From the NCBI RefSeq assembly GCF_900156305.1, contig NZ_FTPL01000001.1:1240001-1304000 (forward strand): a stretch of DNA of 64,000 bases, written 5' to 3'. Positions 1-8,171 of this stretch are shown one piece after another; within the stretch, counting starts at the first letter, position 1, and every line of letters starts with the position of its first letter. This DNA is from Edaphobacillus lindanitolerans. GTDB taxonomy: Bacteria; Bacillota; Bacilli; Bacillales_A; Planococcaceae. The position numbers and the translations under genes were made by a program. The notes under the pieces are model-generated. The model ran no database searches. It worked only from the letters and a program-made list of their open reading frames with translations, and was not told the DNA's origin.

Positions 1-5
1 CCAAA

Positions 6-40
6 AAGCGATGCCTCCCAGGGCAGGGAGGCATCGCTTT
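6..40 (-). terminator. Intrinsic terminator of hom
   Basis: A 16-bp near-perfect stem with a six-base loop (arms AAAAGCGATGCCTCCC and its complement) lies 6 bp past the hom stop codon. It is A/T-flanked on both sides, so it may also serve a gene beyond the left edge. Confidence 0.85.
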
Positions 41-45
41 TACTA

Positions 46-1032
46 TTAATCGGTCACGAGTTTGCGAAAGGGCTGTTTGAGCAGCACCGCCGCGTCTTCG
101 ACCATGACGCTCGCGGTCGGATACATGCCGGCACCCGGCCCGGTGACGGTGAGCGTGCCGGCGTAGGCGGTTTCGATGGCGACCGCGTTGTCGACGCCGT
201 CTACGCCGTAAAGCGGATGGTCCGGACCGATGAGGACCGGGCCGACGGAGGCAAGGATCTCCCCGTCTTCGCCCCGGCGCACGTCCGCGATGTGCCGGTA
301 GCGGAGCCCCTGGCGGTCGGCGTCGATCACTTCATCGAGCGTGAGCTTGTCGATGCCGTCCATCGGCACGTGCTCCCAGTCCGGCTGCTCGCCGAACGCC
401 AAACCGCTCAGGATCATGAGCTTGCAGAACGCATCGAATCCGGATACATCATTCGTCGGATCTGCTTCCGCATAGCCAAGCTCCTGTGCTTCCTTCAGTG
501 CGTCGGCGAAGGAGCACTCTTCCTTCCTCATCTTCGTCAGGATGAAGTTGGACGTGCCGTTGAGGATCCCCTGGATGCCCGTGATTGAATTGGCCAGGTT
601 GAGGTTCTGGATCGTCTTGATGACCGGGACGCCGCCGGCCACCGTCGCCTCATAGCCGACACCCGTGCCGGATTCGCGGGCGAAGGCTTCCAGGGAAGCC
701 CCCGCCTTCGCATACATCACTTTGTTCGCCGTGACGACATGGCAGCCTGCCGCGATCGCCTGCTCCAGATAAGTCCCGGCCGGCTCTTCCCCCACGATCG
801 CCTCGAAGACGACGTCCAGATCCGGAATTGCGAGGATGTCTTCGAACCGGTCGGTCACGAGAACACCGGGCGTATCGGGGCGCGGCCTCTCTAAGTTGCG
901 GACGAGGATCGCCGCAATTTCGATCGGTGCACCGGTGCGCGCGGCAAGCTGTTCCTTCCGTTCATTCACTATCCGATAAATGCCCTGGCCGACCGTCCCG
1001 AAACCAAGGATGGCCGCTTTCACTGTCGCCAT
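46..1032 (-). CDS. hom: Homoserine dehydrogenase, short form without ACT domain
   Basis: Reduces aspartate-4-semialdehyde to homoserine with NAD(P)H in the methionine/threonine branch. The nucleotide-binding motif GFGTVGQGI is at about residues 10-18, TANK at 102-105, the family signature GTSNF near 159-163 and the catalytic-region lysine in FCKL near 204. The protein is 328 aa; Bacillus Hom is about 430 aa with a C-terminal ACT domain that senses threonine, and that domain is absent here. The start chosen is the ATG at 1032, preceded by GGAGGTGATC; an upstream TTG lies inside the ribosome site. It lies downstream of metY on the same strand, separated by a tandem-repeat array, so it may be read from the SAM-controlled transcript. 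The 3' end is intact and followed by a terminator, so this is not a truncation at the window edge. Confidence 0.93.
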   Translation of the reverse strand: MATVKAAILGFGTVGQGIYRIVNERKEQLAARTGAPIEIAAILVRNLERPRPDTPGVLVTDRFEDILAIPDLDVVFEAIVGEEPAGTYLEQAIAAGCHVVTANKVMYAKAGASLEAFARESGTGVGYEATVAGGVPVIKTIQNLNLANSITGIQGILNGTSNFILTKMRKEECSFADALKEAQELGYAEADPTNDVSGFDAFCKLMILSGLAFGEQPDWEHVPMDGIDKLTLDEVIDADRQGLRYRHIADVRRGEDGEILASVGPVLIGPDHPLYGVDGVDNAVAIETAYAGTLTVTGPGAGMYPTASVMVEDAAVLLKQPFRKLVTD

Positions 1033-1149
1033 GGCGATCACCTCCAATTCCTTTCAGCTTAACAAGTTCCGCCCGGAAATAAAACCCCCGGGCGGAAACC
1101 TTTCAGATTGTTTTGCATTTAGAGAGCGTGTTGGAGTGGGACGCATTCA

Positions 1150-1462
1150 CTTCCGATGTGAAACTTCGGTCGCACGGAGTGAAACTGGGACCACCCAGAG
1201 CCAAACCGGGACCACTCAGAGCCAAATTTCGACCACTCAGAGCGAAACTGGGGCCACTCAGAGCCAAACTTCGACCTCTCAGAGCGAAACTGGGGCCACT
1301 CAGAGCCAAACTTCGACCTCTCAGAGCGAAACTGGGGCCACTCGGGTCAACTCTCCTCACTCAGGCCTCAACTTGCCTCACTCGAGCCCCAACTCTCCTC
1401 ACTCGGGCTCCAACTTGCCTCACTCGAGCCCAAACTCTCCTCACTCACCCACCGACACTCAG
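1150..1462. repeat. Intergenic tandem array A, 21-bp period, two sub-families
   Basis: About fourteen head-to-tail units fill the gap between metY and hom. From 1171 to 1338 the units share the core CACTCAGAGCSAAACT and end alternately in TTCGAC or GGGGC. The 42-bp pair at 1255-1296 is repeated without change at 1297-1338. From 1358 to 1462 a second core, CACTCGRGCYC, alternates between endings ACTTGCCT and ACTCTCCT. One 19-bp unit (1339-1357) joins the two families. The last unit runs into the metY stop codon at 1459-1461. Reading frames through the array encode only 7-residue repeats and are not convincing genes. Confidence 0.9.
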
Positions 1463-2754
1463 GCGTTGACCGGTGCGGCGGATTCGATCGCCTGCTTCAG
1501 ATCGGCGATGATGTCTTCCGCATTTTCGAGGCCGATCGAGAGGCGGACGAGTTCTTCGCTCGTGCCGGTTTTCTCGAGGTCTTCGGCGGACAGCTGCTGG
1601 TGCGTCGTCGAAGCCGGGTGGATGATGAGCGAGCGGGCGTCGCCGACGTTCGCGACGTGGGAGAACAGCTTCACGCCGTCGATCAGCTTGCGGCCTGCTT
1701 CGCGTCCGCCTTTGATGCCGAAGACGACGACCGAGCCGGCCCCGTTCTTCAGGTATTTCTTCGACAGCTCGTACGACGGGTGCTCTTCCAGCCCGTTGTA
1801 CTGGACCCACTCGACGGACGGGTGGTCGCTCAGCCACTTCGCCACTTTTTCCGCGTTTTCGTTGTGGCGCTGGATTCTCAGGTGGAGCGTTTCGAGTCCC
1901 TGCAGGAAGATGAACGCATTGTCCGGGCTGAGGCATGGTCCGAAATCGCGGAGCAGCTGCACGCGGAGGCGGGTCGCGAATGCGGCATCCGGCGTGTCGA
2001 TGCCGTAGCGGAGGCCGTGATAGGTCTCATCCGGCTCGGTGTAACCAGGGAAACGTCCCTGCGTCCAGTCGAATTTGCCTGCGTCGACTGCGATGCCGCC
2101 GATTGCCGTGCCATGGCCGCCGATCCATTTCGTTGCCGAATGGACGACAACGTCTGCGCCGAACTCGATCGGGTTCGACCCGTACGGAGAGGCGAATGTG
2201 GAATCGATAATGAGCGGCACGCCGTTTTCATGGGCGATATTCGCGACCGCTTCCACATCGAGCACATTCAGGCTCGGGTTTCCGATGATTTCGCCGAAGA
2301 GCGCCTTCGTCTTGTCCGTGATTGCCGTTCGGAAATTCTCAGGATCGGTGGAATCCACAAACTTGACATTGATGCCGTACCGCGGGAGCGTCACCGCGAA
2401 CAAGTTGTACGTGCCACCGTACAGATTGGCAGCCGCGACGATTTCATCTCCGGCCTGCGCGACGTTGAGGATCGAGAATGCGATCGCCGCCATGCCCGAC
2501 GAAAGCGCGACGGCCGCGGTACCGCCCTCGAGTTCCGCCACGCGCTTCTCAAACGCGTCCACCGTCGGGTTCATGATACGGGAATAAATATTGCCGGGTT
2601 CCTTCAGCGCGAACAGGTTCTGCGCATGCTCGGTGTCGCGGAAGGCATAGGCAGTCGTGCGGTAGACGGGGACGGCGATGGCGCCGGTCGCCGGATCCGG
2701 CTGCTGGCCTCCGTGGACGAGAAGGGTCTCCGGTTTGTAGGTTTGATTGGTCAT
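1459..2754 (-). CDS. metY: O-acetylhomoserine sulfhydrylase (MetY)
   Basis: PLP enzyme making homocysteine (or methionine) from O-acetylhomoserine and sulfide (or methanethiol). At 431 aa it has the length of the O-acetylhomoserine aminocarboxypropyltransferase branch of the Cys/Met metabolism PLP family. The N-terminal signature LLVHGGQQPDPATGA, SSGMAA near 85-90 and the PLP lysine in SATKW (K209) are visible. The ATG at 2754 is preceded by AGGAGG; the frame extends upstream only through the riboswitch leader and is not used. A SAM-I riboswitch lies just upstream, so expression should fall when S-adenosylmethionine is high. The 3' end abuts tandem array A. Confidence 0.95.
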   Translation of the reverse strand: MTNQTYKPETLLVHGGQQPDPATGAIAVPVYRTTAYAFRDTEHAQNLFALKEPGNIYSRIMNPTVDAFEKRVAELEGGTAAVALSSGMAAIAFSILNVAQAGDEIVAAANLYGGTYNLFAVTLPRYGINVKFVDSTDPENFRTAITDKTKALFGEIIGNPSLNVLDVEAVANIAHENGVPLIIDSTFASPYGSNPIEFGADVVVHSATKWIGGHGTAIGGIAVDAGKFDWTQGRFPGYTEPDETYHGLRYGIDTPDAAFATRLRVQLLRDFGPCLSPDNAFIFLQGLETLHLRIQRHNENAEKVAKWLSDHPSVEWVQYNGLEEHPSYELSKKYLKNGAGSVVVFGIKGGREAGRKLIDGVKLFSHVANVGDARSLIIHPASTTHQQLSAEDLEKTGTSEELVRLSIGLENAEDIIADLKQAIESAAPVNA

Positions 2755-2861
2755 GGGTAAAAACCTCCTGAATTTGTTGTGCCCGGCGGGTAGCCGCCAA
2801 AGGCCGGAACTCGATGGATTTTTTGCGGTGACCGGGGAGGAGGTTTTTCGAATAAAATAGA

Positions 2862-3031
2862 AAAACCCTCTTCGCATAAAAGGAAGAGGGCCGATACAGT
2901 GTGCTGTATCCCTCCCCTTATCTGCCAGTCCGTCTCCGGAACTGTAGGAATTAGCACCTTTGCAGGATACACCTGCCGGTTGCCGGGCTTCGCAGGGCCT
3001 AGTCCCTCCGCCGCTCTTGATAAGAGTGAAT
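2862..3031 (-). promoter_or_regulatory. SAM-I (S-box) riboswitch with terminator, metY leader
   Basis: Read on the minus strand the leader begins CTCTTATCAAGAG, followed by GGCGGAGGGACT, GGCCCTGCGAAGCCCGGCA and GGTGCTAATTCC, which are the S-box landmarks. A separate hairpin (2893-2910) and then a strong terminator (CCCTCTTCC / GGAAGAGGG type, 2866-2890, with T-run) lie between the aptamer and the metY ribosome site. By family knowledge, SAM binding favours termination before metY. Confidence 0.95.
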
Positions 3032-3167
3032 TCATTCAATTTTCCATCTTGGGAATCAGTATAGCCCTGTCTTTCTCCTGAAGTCAAGTGTATTTTTTCA
3101 GAATCGGTTGAAACTATTTGACCGTCCATCCGTTTAAATGATTAAACCAATTTAGGAGGGCATCATC

Positions 3168-3953
3168 GTGGTAAATTTGGTCGACAAACTGGCCGGACAA
3201 GGGCTTGAACAATACACAGAATTAATCCGGAAACTGAGTGCCCGGTGCATTTCAATCCAGAAAGAAGATGCCGCGGGCCCCCTCGCGCCGGGTGCATCGA
3301 AATTCGGCGGCGCACCCGACCTGCCGCCGGGTACGGACATCCCGGGTTCAGACGGACGGCCGCTGACGCTTCTGGCCCAGATTAATCTGTCCGATCTGGA
3401 GATTGCGGGCATTGCGCATCCGTTTCCCGCGCGGGGGATCCTGTCTTTTTATTACGATATCGAAGAACAGCCGTGGGGCGGCGATGAAGAAGACCGTAAC
3501 GGCTGGCGGGTGATGTTCTATGAGGGGGACCCGGCAGAACTGGAGCGTGCCGAAGTCCCGGAAGACCGGATGCTGCCGGAATACGCCGCGTCGTTTGAGG
3601 CGGCGGAATCGATTGACGCCGATGAATTGATCGATCTCGACATCGACGACGACGATGCCGAAGGGATTTTCGAGCTGCTCGAGAACGGCGAGCCGAAACA
3701 CCAGATGCTCGGCTTCCCGTTTGCCGTCCAGAATCCGGTGTTCATGGAGACCGCCCACTACTGCGACGGGGTCGAGGACTGGGACGAAGCAGAAAAGGCC
3801 GCGGACGACTACGTGCTCCTGTTCCAGATGGACAGCGACGATGACCTCGACGCCATGTGGGGCGACATGGGGATCCTATACTTCTCCATCAAGAAAGAAG
3901 ACCTGGAAGCAGAACGGTTTGACCGGACGAAGATGATCATGCAATGCAGCTGA
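3168..3953 (+). CDS. DUF1963 family protein (YwqG-like)
   Basis: A 261-aa cytoplasmic protein resembling YwqG/DUF1963: KFGGAPDLPPG near residues 45-56, LLAQINLSDL near 68-78, and a C-terminal section rich in acidic residues with the family-like DYVLLFQMDSDDD. The function of the family is not established. No signal peptide or membrane segment is seen. The start is GTG at 3168, nine bases after TAGGAGG. The next gene follows after 22 bp and may be cotranscribed. Identification rests on recalled family motifs only. Confidence 0.8.
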   Translation: MVNLVDKLAGQGLEQYTELIRKLSARCISIQKEDAAGPLAPGASKFGGAPDLPPGTDIPGSDGRPLTLLAQINLSDLEIAGIAHPFPARGILSFYYDIEEQPWGGDEEDRNGWRVMFYEGDPAELERAEVPEDRMLPEYAASFEAAESIDADELIDLDIDDDDAEGIFELLENGEPKHQMLGFPFAVQNPVFMETAHYCDGVEDWDEAEKAADDYVLLFQMDSDDDLDAMWGDMGILYFSIKKEDLEAERFDRTKMIMQCS

Positions 3954-3975
3954 TCGTCTATAAGGAGGAAGAAAT

Positions 3976-4614
3976 ATGGGCCTCTGGCTTATCCTGATCG
4001 CCGCGGCCGGCTACCTGATCGGCTGTGTGCACGGCTCGACGGTCGCGGGCCGGCTGTCGGGCGTAAATCTGAAGGAGACCGGTGTGAAAAATGCCGGCGC
4101 CTCCAACGCCGCGATCGTGCTCGGAAAGAAATACGGCGCCCTCGTCGCCGCGATCGATATCGGCAAGGGCGTCCTCGCCGTCCTGCTCGCAAAGGGACTC
4201 GCGGCACAGGCAGCGCTCGGAGACGAAGCCGGTGCCCTGCTCGTGTTCGTCATGGCGGCTGCGGTCGTCCTCGGACACAACTTCCCGTTCCACATGAAGT
4301 TCAACGGCGGAAAAGGCACGGCGACGATCATCGGCGTCCTGCTCGGATTCGACTGGAAAATCGGACTGGCCGGACTGGCCTTGCTCATCGTCTTCTCGCT
4401 CGTGACCGACTTCATCGTGTTCGGCGTCCTCATGCTGTACGTGACCTTCATCCTGACCGCGGTCGTCTTTGCCCCCGGCTTCGGGCCGGATCTCATCGCA
4501 GCCGGCCTGTTCGTCATGGCCGTCTGGAAGCACCTCGAGAATTTCAGACGGCTCCGGACCGGCGAGGAAAAGCGGGTGTCGGCGGTGTTCGGGAGGAAAC
4601 GGGCGGCTGAGTGA
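3976..4614 (+). CDS. PlsY-type glycerol-3-phosphate acyltransferase paralogue
   Basis: Integral membrane protein of 212 aa from the PlsY family, which moves an acyl group from acyl-phosphate to glycerol-3-phosphate in phospholipid synthesis. Motifs seen: GSTVAGR near 20-26, NAGASNA at 39-45 (canonical PlsY has a GATN-type sequence here), HNFPF at 101-105 and FNGGKG at 109-114. Hydrophobic segments alternate with these loops as expected. It differs enough from housekeeping PlsY in the second motif that it may be a second copy. The ribosome site AAGGAGGAAG precedes the ATG. It follows the DUF1963 gene closely. Confidence 0.85.
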   Translation: MGLWLILIAAAGYLIGCVHGSTVAGRLSGVNLKETGVKNAGASNAAIVLGKKYGALVAAIDIGKGVLAVLLAKGLAAQAALGDEAGALLVFVMAAAVVLGHNFPFHMKFNGGKGTATIIGVLLGFDWKIGLAGLALLIVFSLVTDFIVFGVLMLYVTFILTAVVFAPGFGPDLIAAGLFVMAVWKHLENFRRLRTGEEKRVSAVFGRKRAAE

Positions 4615-4690
4615 CGGTCCATTAACGGCTCACTCGTACACATATCAAAAAGGCATCTCTTAATCTGCGTGCCTTCTTTAGGAGAAAAAC

Positions 4691-5212
4691 ATGATTGAAC
4701 TACGGAAAATAAACGGGGAAAACATAGATGAAATCGTCGCACTTGAAGTTGCCGAGGACCAGGAAGACTTTATCCAGACGACCAACCTCAGGAGCTTTGC
4801 TGACGCCCACATGTTGAATGCCGACGGGATACCGGCGACGCCCCTTGCAATTTATGCCGATGAAATTCCAGTTGGATTTATGATGTATATCTATGACACG
4901 ATGGATCACGAGTCATTTGAAAACGAAGTGTTTTACGGGAAGAAGAGCTATTTCATCTGGCACATGATGATCGGAAACAATTTCCAGGGAAAAGGATATG
5001 GCAAGTTGGCCTTCAAAAAAATGTTGAGGCACATGGAAACGATGCCGGACGGGGAAGCAGATTATGCATCCCTCTTCTATCAAACAAGCAATACCACAGC
5101 CAGGAACTTATACGCATCATTCGGTTTTGTCGATACGGGCATCATTCAGGATCAATCGATGCTGGCGGTCAAGAAACTAGACGTAACGGGAAAGACCCAC
5201 GGGCCAAAATAA
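4691..5212 (+). CDS. GNAT N-acetyltransferase (spermidine acetyltransferase-like)
   Basis: A 173-aa GNAT-fold enzyme. The acetyl-CoA loop NNFQGKGYGKLAFKKML sits near residues 97-113 and the C-terminal strand-helix SNTTARNLYASFGFVDTG near 138-155. The overall pattern (ELRKINGENIDEIVAL at the start) recalls the BltD/PaiA polyamine acetyltransferases of Bacillus, but the substrate cannot be told from sequence. The ATG follows AGGAG. Its codon usage is more AT-rich than its neighbours. It ends just before a strong two-way terminator. Confidence 0.85.
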   Translation: MIELRKINGENIDEIVALEVAEDQEDFIQTTNLRSFADAHMLNADGIPATPLAIYADEIPVGFMMYIYDTMDHESFENEVFYGKKSYFIWHMMIGNNFQGKGYGKLAFKKMLRHMETMPDGEADYASLFYQTSNTTARNLYASFGFVDTGIIQDQSMLAVKKLDVTGKTHGPK

Positions 5213-5226
5213 ATATAACACCACAA

Positions 5227-5267
5227 AAACAGGCGCTTTCCGACTCATCATCGGAAGGCGCCTGTTT
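5227..5267. terminator. Bidirectional terminator between the GNAT gene and ald
   Basis: Arms AAACAGGCGCTTTCCGA and TCGGAAGGCGCCTGTTT around a seven-base loop, with A- and T-rich flanks on both strands. It can serve the GNAT gene on the plus strand and the ald operon on the minus strand. Confidence 0.85.
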
Positions 5268-5276
5268 GCCGTTCAT

Positions 5277-6404
5277 TTAATGTGCGACCGGCTCAAGCAG
5301 GTCGAGAAGATCCGCGTACTCGTAGCCGAGGTCGTCGGCGACGGATTTGTAGGTGACGCGGCCCGCGTGGGTGTTGAAGCCCTTGCGGAGCGGTTCGTTG
5401 TCGAGTGCGGCCTGTTTCCAGCCTTTGTTGGCGATCTGGAGTGCGTACGGCACCGTCACGTTCGTGAGCGCCATCGTGGACGTGCGCGGAACGGCGCCCG
5501 GCATGTTGGCGACCGCGTAGTGGACGACGCCGTGCTTTTCGTACGTCGGGTCGTCGTGCGTTGTGATCCGGTCGCTTGTCTCGAAGATGCCGCCCTGGTC
5601 GATCGCAATGTCGACGAGCACGGAGCCCGGCTGCATCGACTTCACCATCTCTTCGGTGACGAGCTTCGGCGCCTTCGCGCCCGGGATGAGGACCGCGCCG
5701 ATGACGAGGTCCGCGTCCTTCACCGCCTCCGCGATGTTGAACGGGTTGGACATGAGTGTCTGGATGTCGTTCCCGTACTGGTCGTCGAGCTGGCGGAGAC
5801 GTTCCGGGCTCAGGTCGATGACCGTCACCTGCGCCCCCATGCCGACAGCAACACGCGCAGCGTTCGCTCCGGCCATGCCGCCGCCGATGACGGCGACCTT
5901 GCCCCGGCTGACGCCCGGGACGCCGGCGAGGAGGATCCCCTTGCCGCCGTTCGTGCGCTGGAGGAACTGGGCGCCGATCTGCGTCGCCATGCGGCCCGCG
6001 ACTTCGCTCATCGGCGAGAGGAGCGGCAGCGTTCGGTTCGGCAGCTGGACGGTTTCATAGGCGATCGCCGTCACGTTCTTCTCGATGAGCGCTTCCGTGA
6101 GGCTCGGTTCCGCAGCGAGGTGCAGGTAGGTGAACAGGATGAGCCCGTCGCGGAAATGACCGTATTCTTCCGGCAGCGGCTCCTTCACTTTCATGACCAT
6201 GTCAGCGGCCCATGCGCCGGCGGCCGTTTCGGCGATCTTCGCTCCTTCGCCCGCATATTCCTCATCCCGGAAGCCCGAGCCGAGGCCGGCCCCCTTCTCG
6301 ATGATGACCTCGTGCCCCGCCCCGACGAGCGTGGCGACGCCGGCGGGCGTCATGGCGACGCGGTTTTCGTTATTCTTGACTTCCTTTGGCACTCCAATTT
6401 TCAT
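5277..6404 (-). CDS. ald: Alanine dehydrogenase
   Basis: Converts L-alanine and NAD+ to pyruvate, ammonia and NADH. The 375-aa protein begins [17 protein letters not shown] and carries [11 protein letters not shown] near 72-82, YLHLAAEP near 94-101, and the Rossmann motif [13 protein letters not shown] near 175-187, all typical of Ald. The start used is the ATG at 6404 with GGAGGAAAC upstream; a longer upstream start lacks a site. It is last in a mmsA-transaminase-ald operon. In that setting it would return the alanine made by a pyruvate-linked transaminase to pyruvate, closing the cycle. Confidence 0.95.
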   Translation of the reverse strand: MKIGVPKEVKNNENRVAMTPAGVATLVGAGHEVIIEKGAGLGSGFRDEEYAGEGAKIAETAAGAWAADMVMKVKEPLPEEYGHFRDGLILFTYLHLAAEPSLTEALIEKNVTAIAYETVQLPNRTLPLLSPMSEVAGRMATQIGAQFLQRTNGGKGILLAGVPGVSRGKVAVIGGGMAGANAARVAVGMGAQVTVIDLSPERLRQLDDQYGNDIQTLMSNPFNIAEAVKDADLVIGAVLIPGAKAPKLVTEEMVKSMQPGSVLVDIAIDQGGIFETSDRITTHDDPTYEKHGVVHYAVANMPGAVPRTSTMALTNVTVPYALQIANKGWKQAALDNEPLRKGFNTHAGRVTYKSVADDLGYEYADLLDLLEPVAH

Positions 6405-6452
6405 GACCGTTTCCTCCATCGGAAAGGGAGGCACACCGCCTCCCTGTTTTTA

Positions 6453-7811
6453 TTATTTATTTTCCTCGAATACCTTTTTCATGACCGAGATGATGAAGTC
6501 GACATCCTCGTCCGTGCAGGCAAGTGGCGGCGACAGCGTGACAATATTGTTGTAGCCGGCAACCGTATCCCCGTTTTTCCCGACGATGAGGCCGTTCGCC
6601 TTGCAGTCGGCGATGATCTTCCCGACGCGTGCGGCCGCAGCCGGTTCACGGGTCTCCTTGTCCTCGACCATTTCGATCCCGAGCAGGAAGCCGATGCCGC
6701 GGACATCGCCGACATACGGATGGTCCGCGAGGTGTGCAAGTTCCTTGCGGAGACGCTCGCCGTGGCGGTCCGCCCGCTCGACAAGCCCCTCGCGCTCGAT
6801 GATCTCCAGGTTTTTCAGTGCAACGGCACAGGCCGCCGGGTTGCCGCCGAATGTGTTCACGTGGCGGAAGTGGCTGTTTTCCGCGCTGTCCTTGAACTTC
6901 TCATAGATGTCCTTGCGCACCGCCGTCACCGACAGCGGCAGGTAGGCACTCGTGAGCCCCTTCGCCATCGTGACGATGTCCGGCTTGATGCCGAAGTTCT
7001 GGTGGCCGAACTTCCGGCCCGTGCGGCCGAATCCGCAGATGACTTCATCGATGATGAGCAGGACGCCGTGCTTGTTGCAGATCTCCTGGACCTTCTGGAC
7101 GTAGACCGGATCCGGGATGAGGATGCCCCCGCCCGTGATGAGCGGCTCCATGATGACGCCCGCAATCGTCTCTTTCTGCTCCCAGATGATCTTCTGCTCG
7201 ATCTCTTCGGCACACATGATGTTGTAGTCTTCCACGCTCATGCCTTTCGGACGGCGGTAATTGTCCGGCGGCGCCGTGTGGAGGAAGCCCGGGGAAAGCG
7301 GCTCGTATTTGTACTTCCGGAGCGCCTGGCCCGTGGCCGCCAGTGCACCCATCGAACCGCCGTGGTACGCCCGGTACCGGCTGATGAACTTGTAGCGGGA
7401 CGCCTCGCCGTTCTGCTGGTGGTACTGGCGGGCGATCTTGAACGCGACTTCGTTCGCATCGGAACCGGAGTTGGAATAGAAGATCTGGTAATCGTCATCA
7501 AGCCATTCATTGAGCTTGGCTGCGAGCTCGATCGCCGGCTCGTGGCCCTGCGTCATCGGCACGTAGCACAGTTCCTTCATCTGGTCGTAAGCCGCTTTCG
7601 CGAGCTCCTCGCGGCCGTAGCCGACGTTCACGCACCAGAGGCCGGACATGCCGTCGAGGTAACGGTTCCCCTCATGGTCCGTCACCCAAGCCCCCTCGCC
7701 CTTCGCCCAGATCATCGGCGGCGACTTTTCAACATACGGAGAAATGTGGTGCCAGACGTTCTGGCGGTCCTTCTCGACGAGCGACAGCTGTTCCTGTTTT
7801 ACGGTGGTCAT
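6453..7811 (-). CDS. Class III omega-amino acid:pyruvate aminotransferase (beta-alanine candidate)
   Basis: PLP aminotransferase of 452 aa. MSGLWCVNVGYG near 55-66, SNSGSDANE near 113-121, the PLP-phosphate region RAYHGGS near 147-153, IIDEV (D255) and the PLP lysine in MAKGLTS (K284) are seen. The family includes beta-alanine, taurine and other omega-amino acid:pyruvate transaminases. A neighbouring CoA-acylating malonate/methylmalonate semialdehyde dehydrogenase and alanine dehydrogenase point to beta-alanine with pyruvate as acceptor; that choice is inference. The ATG at 7811 follows an AAGGGG site. A tandem array and a dispersed repeat separate it from mmsA upstream. Confidence 0.88.
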   Translation of the reverse strand: MTTVKQEQLSLVEKDRQNVWHHISPYVEKSPPMIWAKGEGAWVTDHEGNRYLDGMSGLWCVNVGYGREELAKAAYDQMKELCYVPMTQGHEPAIELAAKLNEWLDDDYQIFYSNSGSDANEVAFKIARQYHQQNGEASRYKFISRYRAYHGGSMGALAATGQALRKYKYEPLSPGFLHTAPPDNYRRPKGMSVEDYNIMCAEEIEQKIIWEQKETIAGVIMEPLITGGGILIPDPVYVQKVQEICNKHGVLLIIDEVICGFGRTGRKFGHQNFGIKPDIVTMAKGLTSAYLPLSVTAVRKDIYEKFKDSAENSHFRHVNTFGGNPAACAVALKNLEIIEREGLVERADRHGERLRKELAHLADHPYVGDVRGIGFLLGIEMVEDKETREPAAAARVGKIIADCKANGLIVGKNGDTVAGYNNIVTLSPPLACTDEDVDFIISVMKKVFEENK

Positions 7812-7880
7812 CCTGCTATCCCCTTTCAGATGGGTGGAATGTGAATCAATGCGGCGCGGAGGCACGGGCCGCGACATGCG

Positions 7881-8027
7881 GAATCGGTCTCTTAGAGAAG
7901 CGATTCGGTCTATTAAAGCGATGAATCGGTCTGCCCGGAGGCCGAGTCGGTCTACTCGAGCGTGGTATCGGTCTGCTCAGCGGCCGAATTGGTCGGCTCA
8001 GGTGCCGAATCGGTCTACTGGCCCCTG
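7881..8027. repeat. Intergenic tandem array B, seven 21-bp units
   Basis: Seven exactly phased units begin at 7881, 7902, 7923, 7944, 7965, 7986 and 8007. The core is GAATCGGTCT followed by about eleven variable bases. From the second unit on, CTA and CTG/CGG alternate after GGT. It lies in the gap between mmsA and the transaminase and runs directly into a structured dispersed repeat. Confidence 0.9.
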
Positions 8028-8171
8028 TTCAGCCGCCTCCCGCTTTTCCTGTCCAGCTCCGGGCGGCAGGGGCTCGGGGTCATAAGTCACGCCGCGGCGT
8101 GAAGCAGGCTTCACTCTGCGTCCTTCCTTATGCCTGTCGCCCCTGTTCAGCCGTCCTCCGCTTTTCTGATC
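8028..8171. repeat. Structured dispersed repeat, copy 1
   Basis: About 140 bp nearly identical to 58203-58331. The nested pairing is GGGCGGCAGG (8061-8070) with CCTGTCGCCC (8133-8142), then CATAAG (8081-8086) with CTTATG (8127-8132), enclosing a palindrome TCACGCCGCGGCGTGA (8087-8102) and a small GCAG/CTGC hairpin (8104-8119). Each outer end carries CCGCTTTTC. Read on the minus strand it starts within two bases of the mmsA stop codon. It could be a REP/MITE-like element or a structured 3' UTR. I recall abundant Bacillaceae intergenic repeats with similar ends, but could not compare them here. Confidence 0.85.

Noticed and set aside
1113-1469. Repeat-rich proteins in both strands of array A (heptapeptide repeats)
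   Set aside because: The repeats are open in several frames because the period is a multiple of three. There is no start signal or conserved family; they are products of the tandem array.
5280-7844. An 854-codon open frame on the plus strand opposite ald and the transaminase
   Set aside because: It is fully antisense to two clear enzymes, has no family motifs, and is rich in Arg, Asp and Val as expected from the third-position GC bias of the opposite strand.
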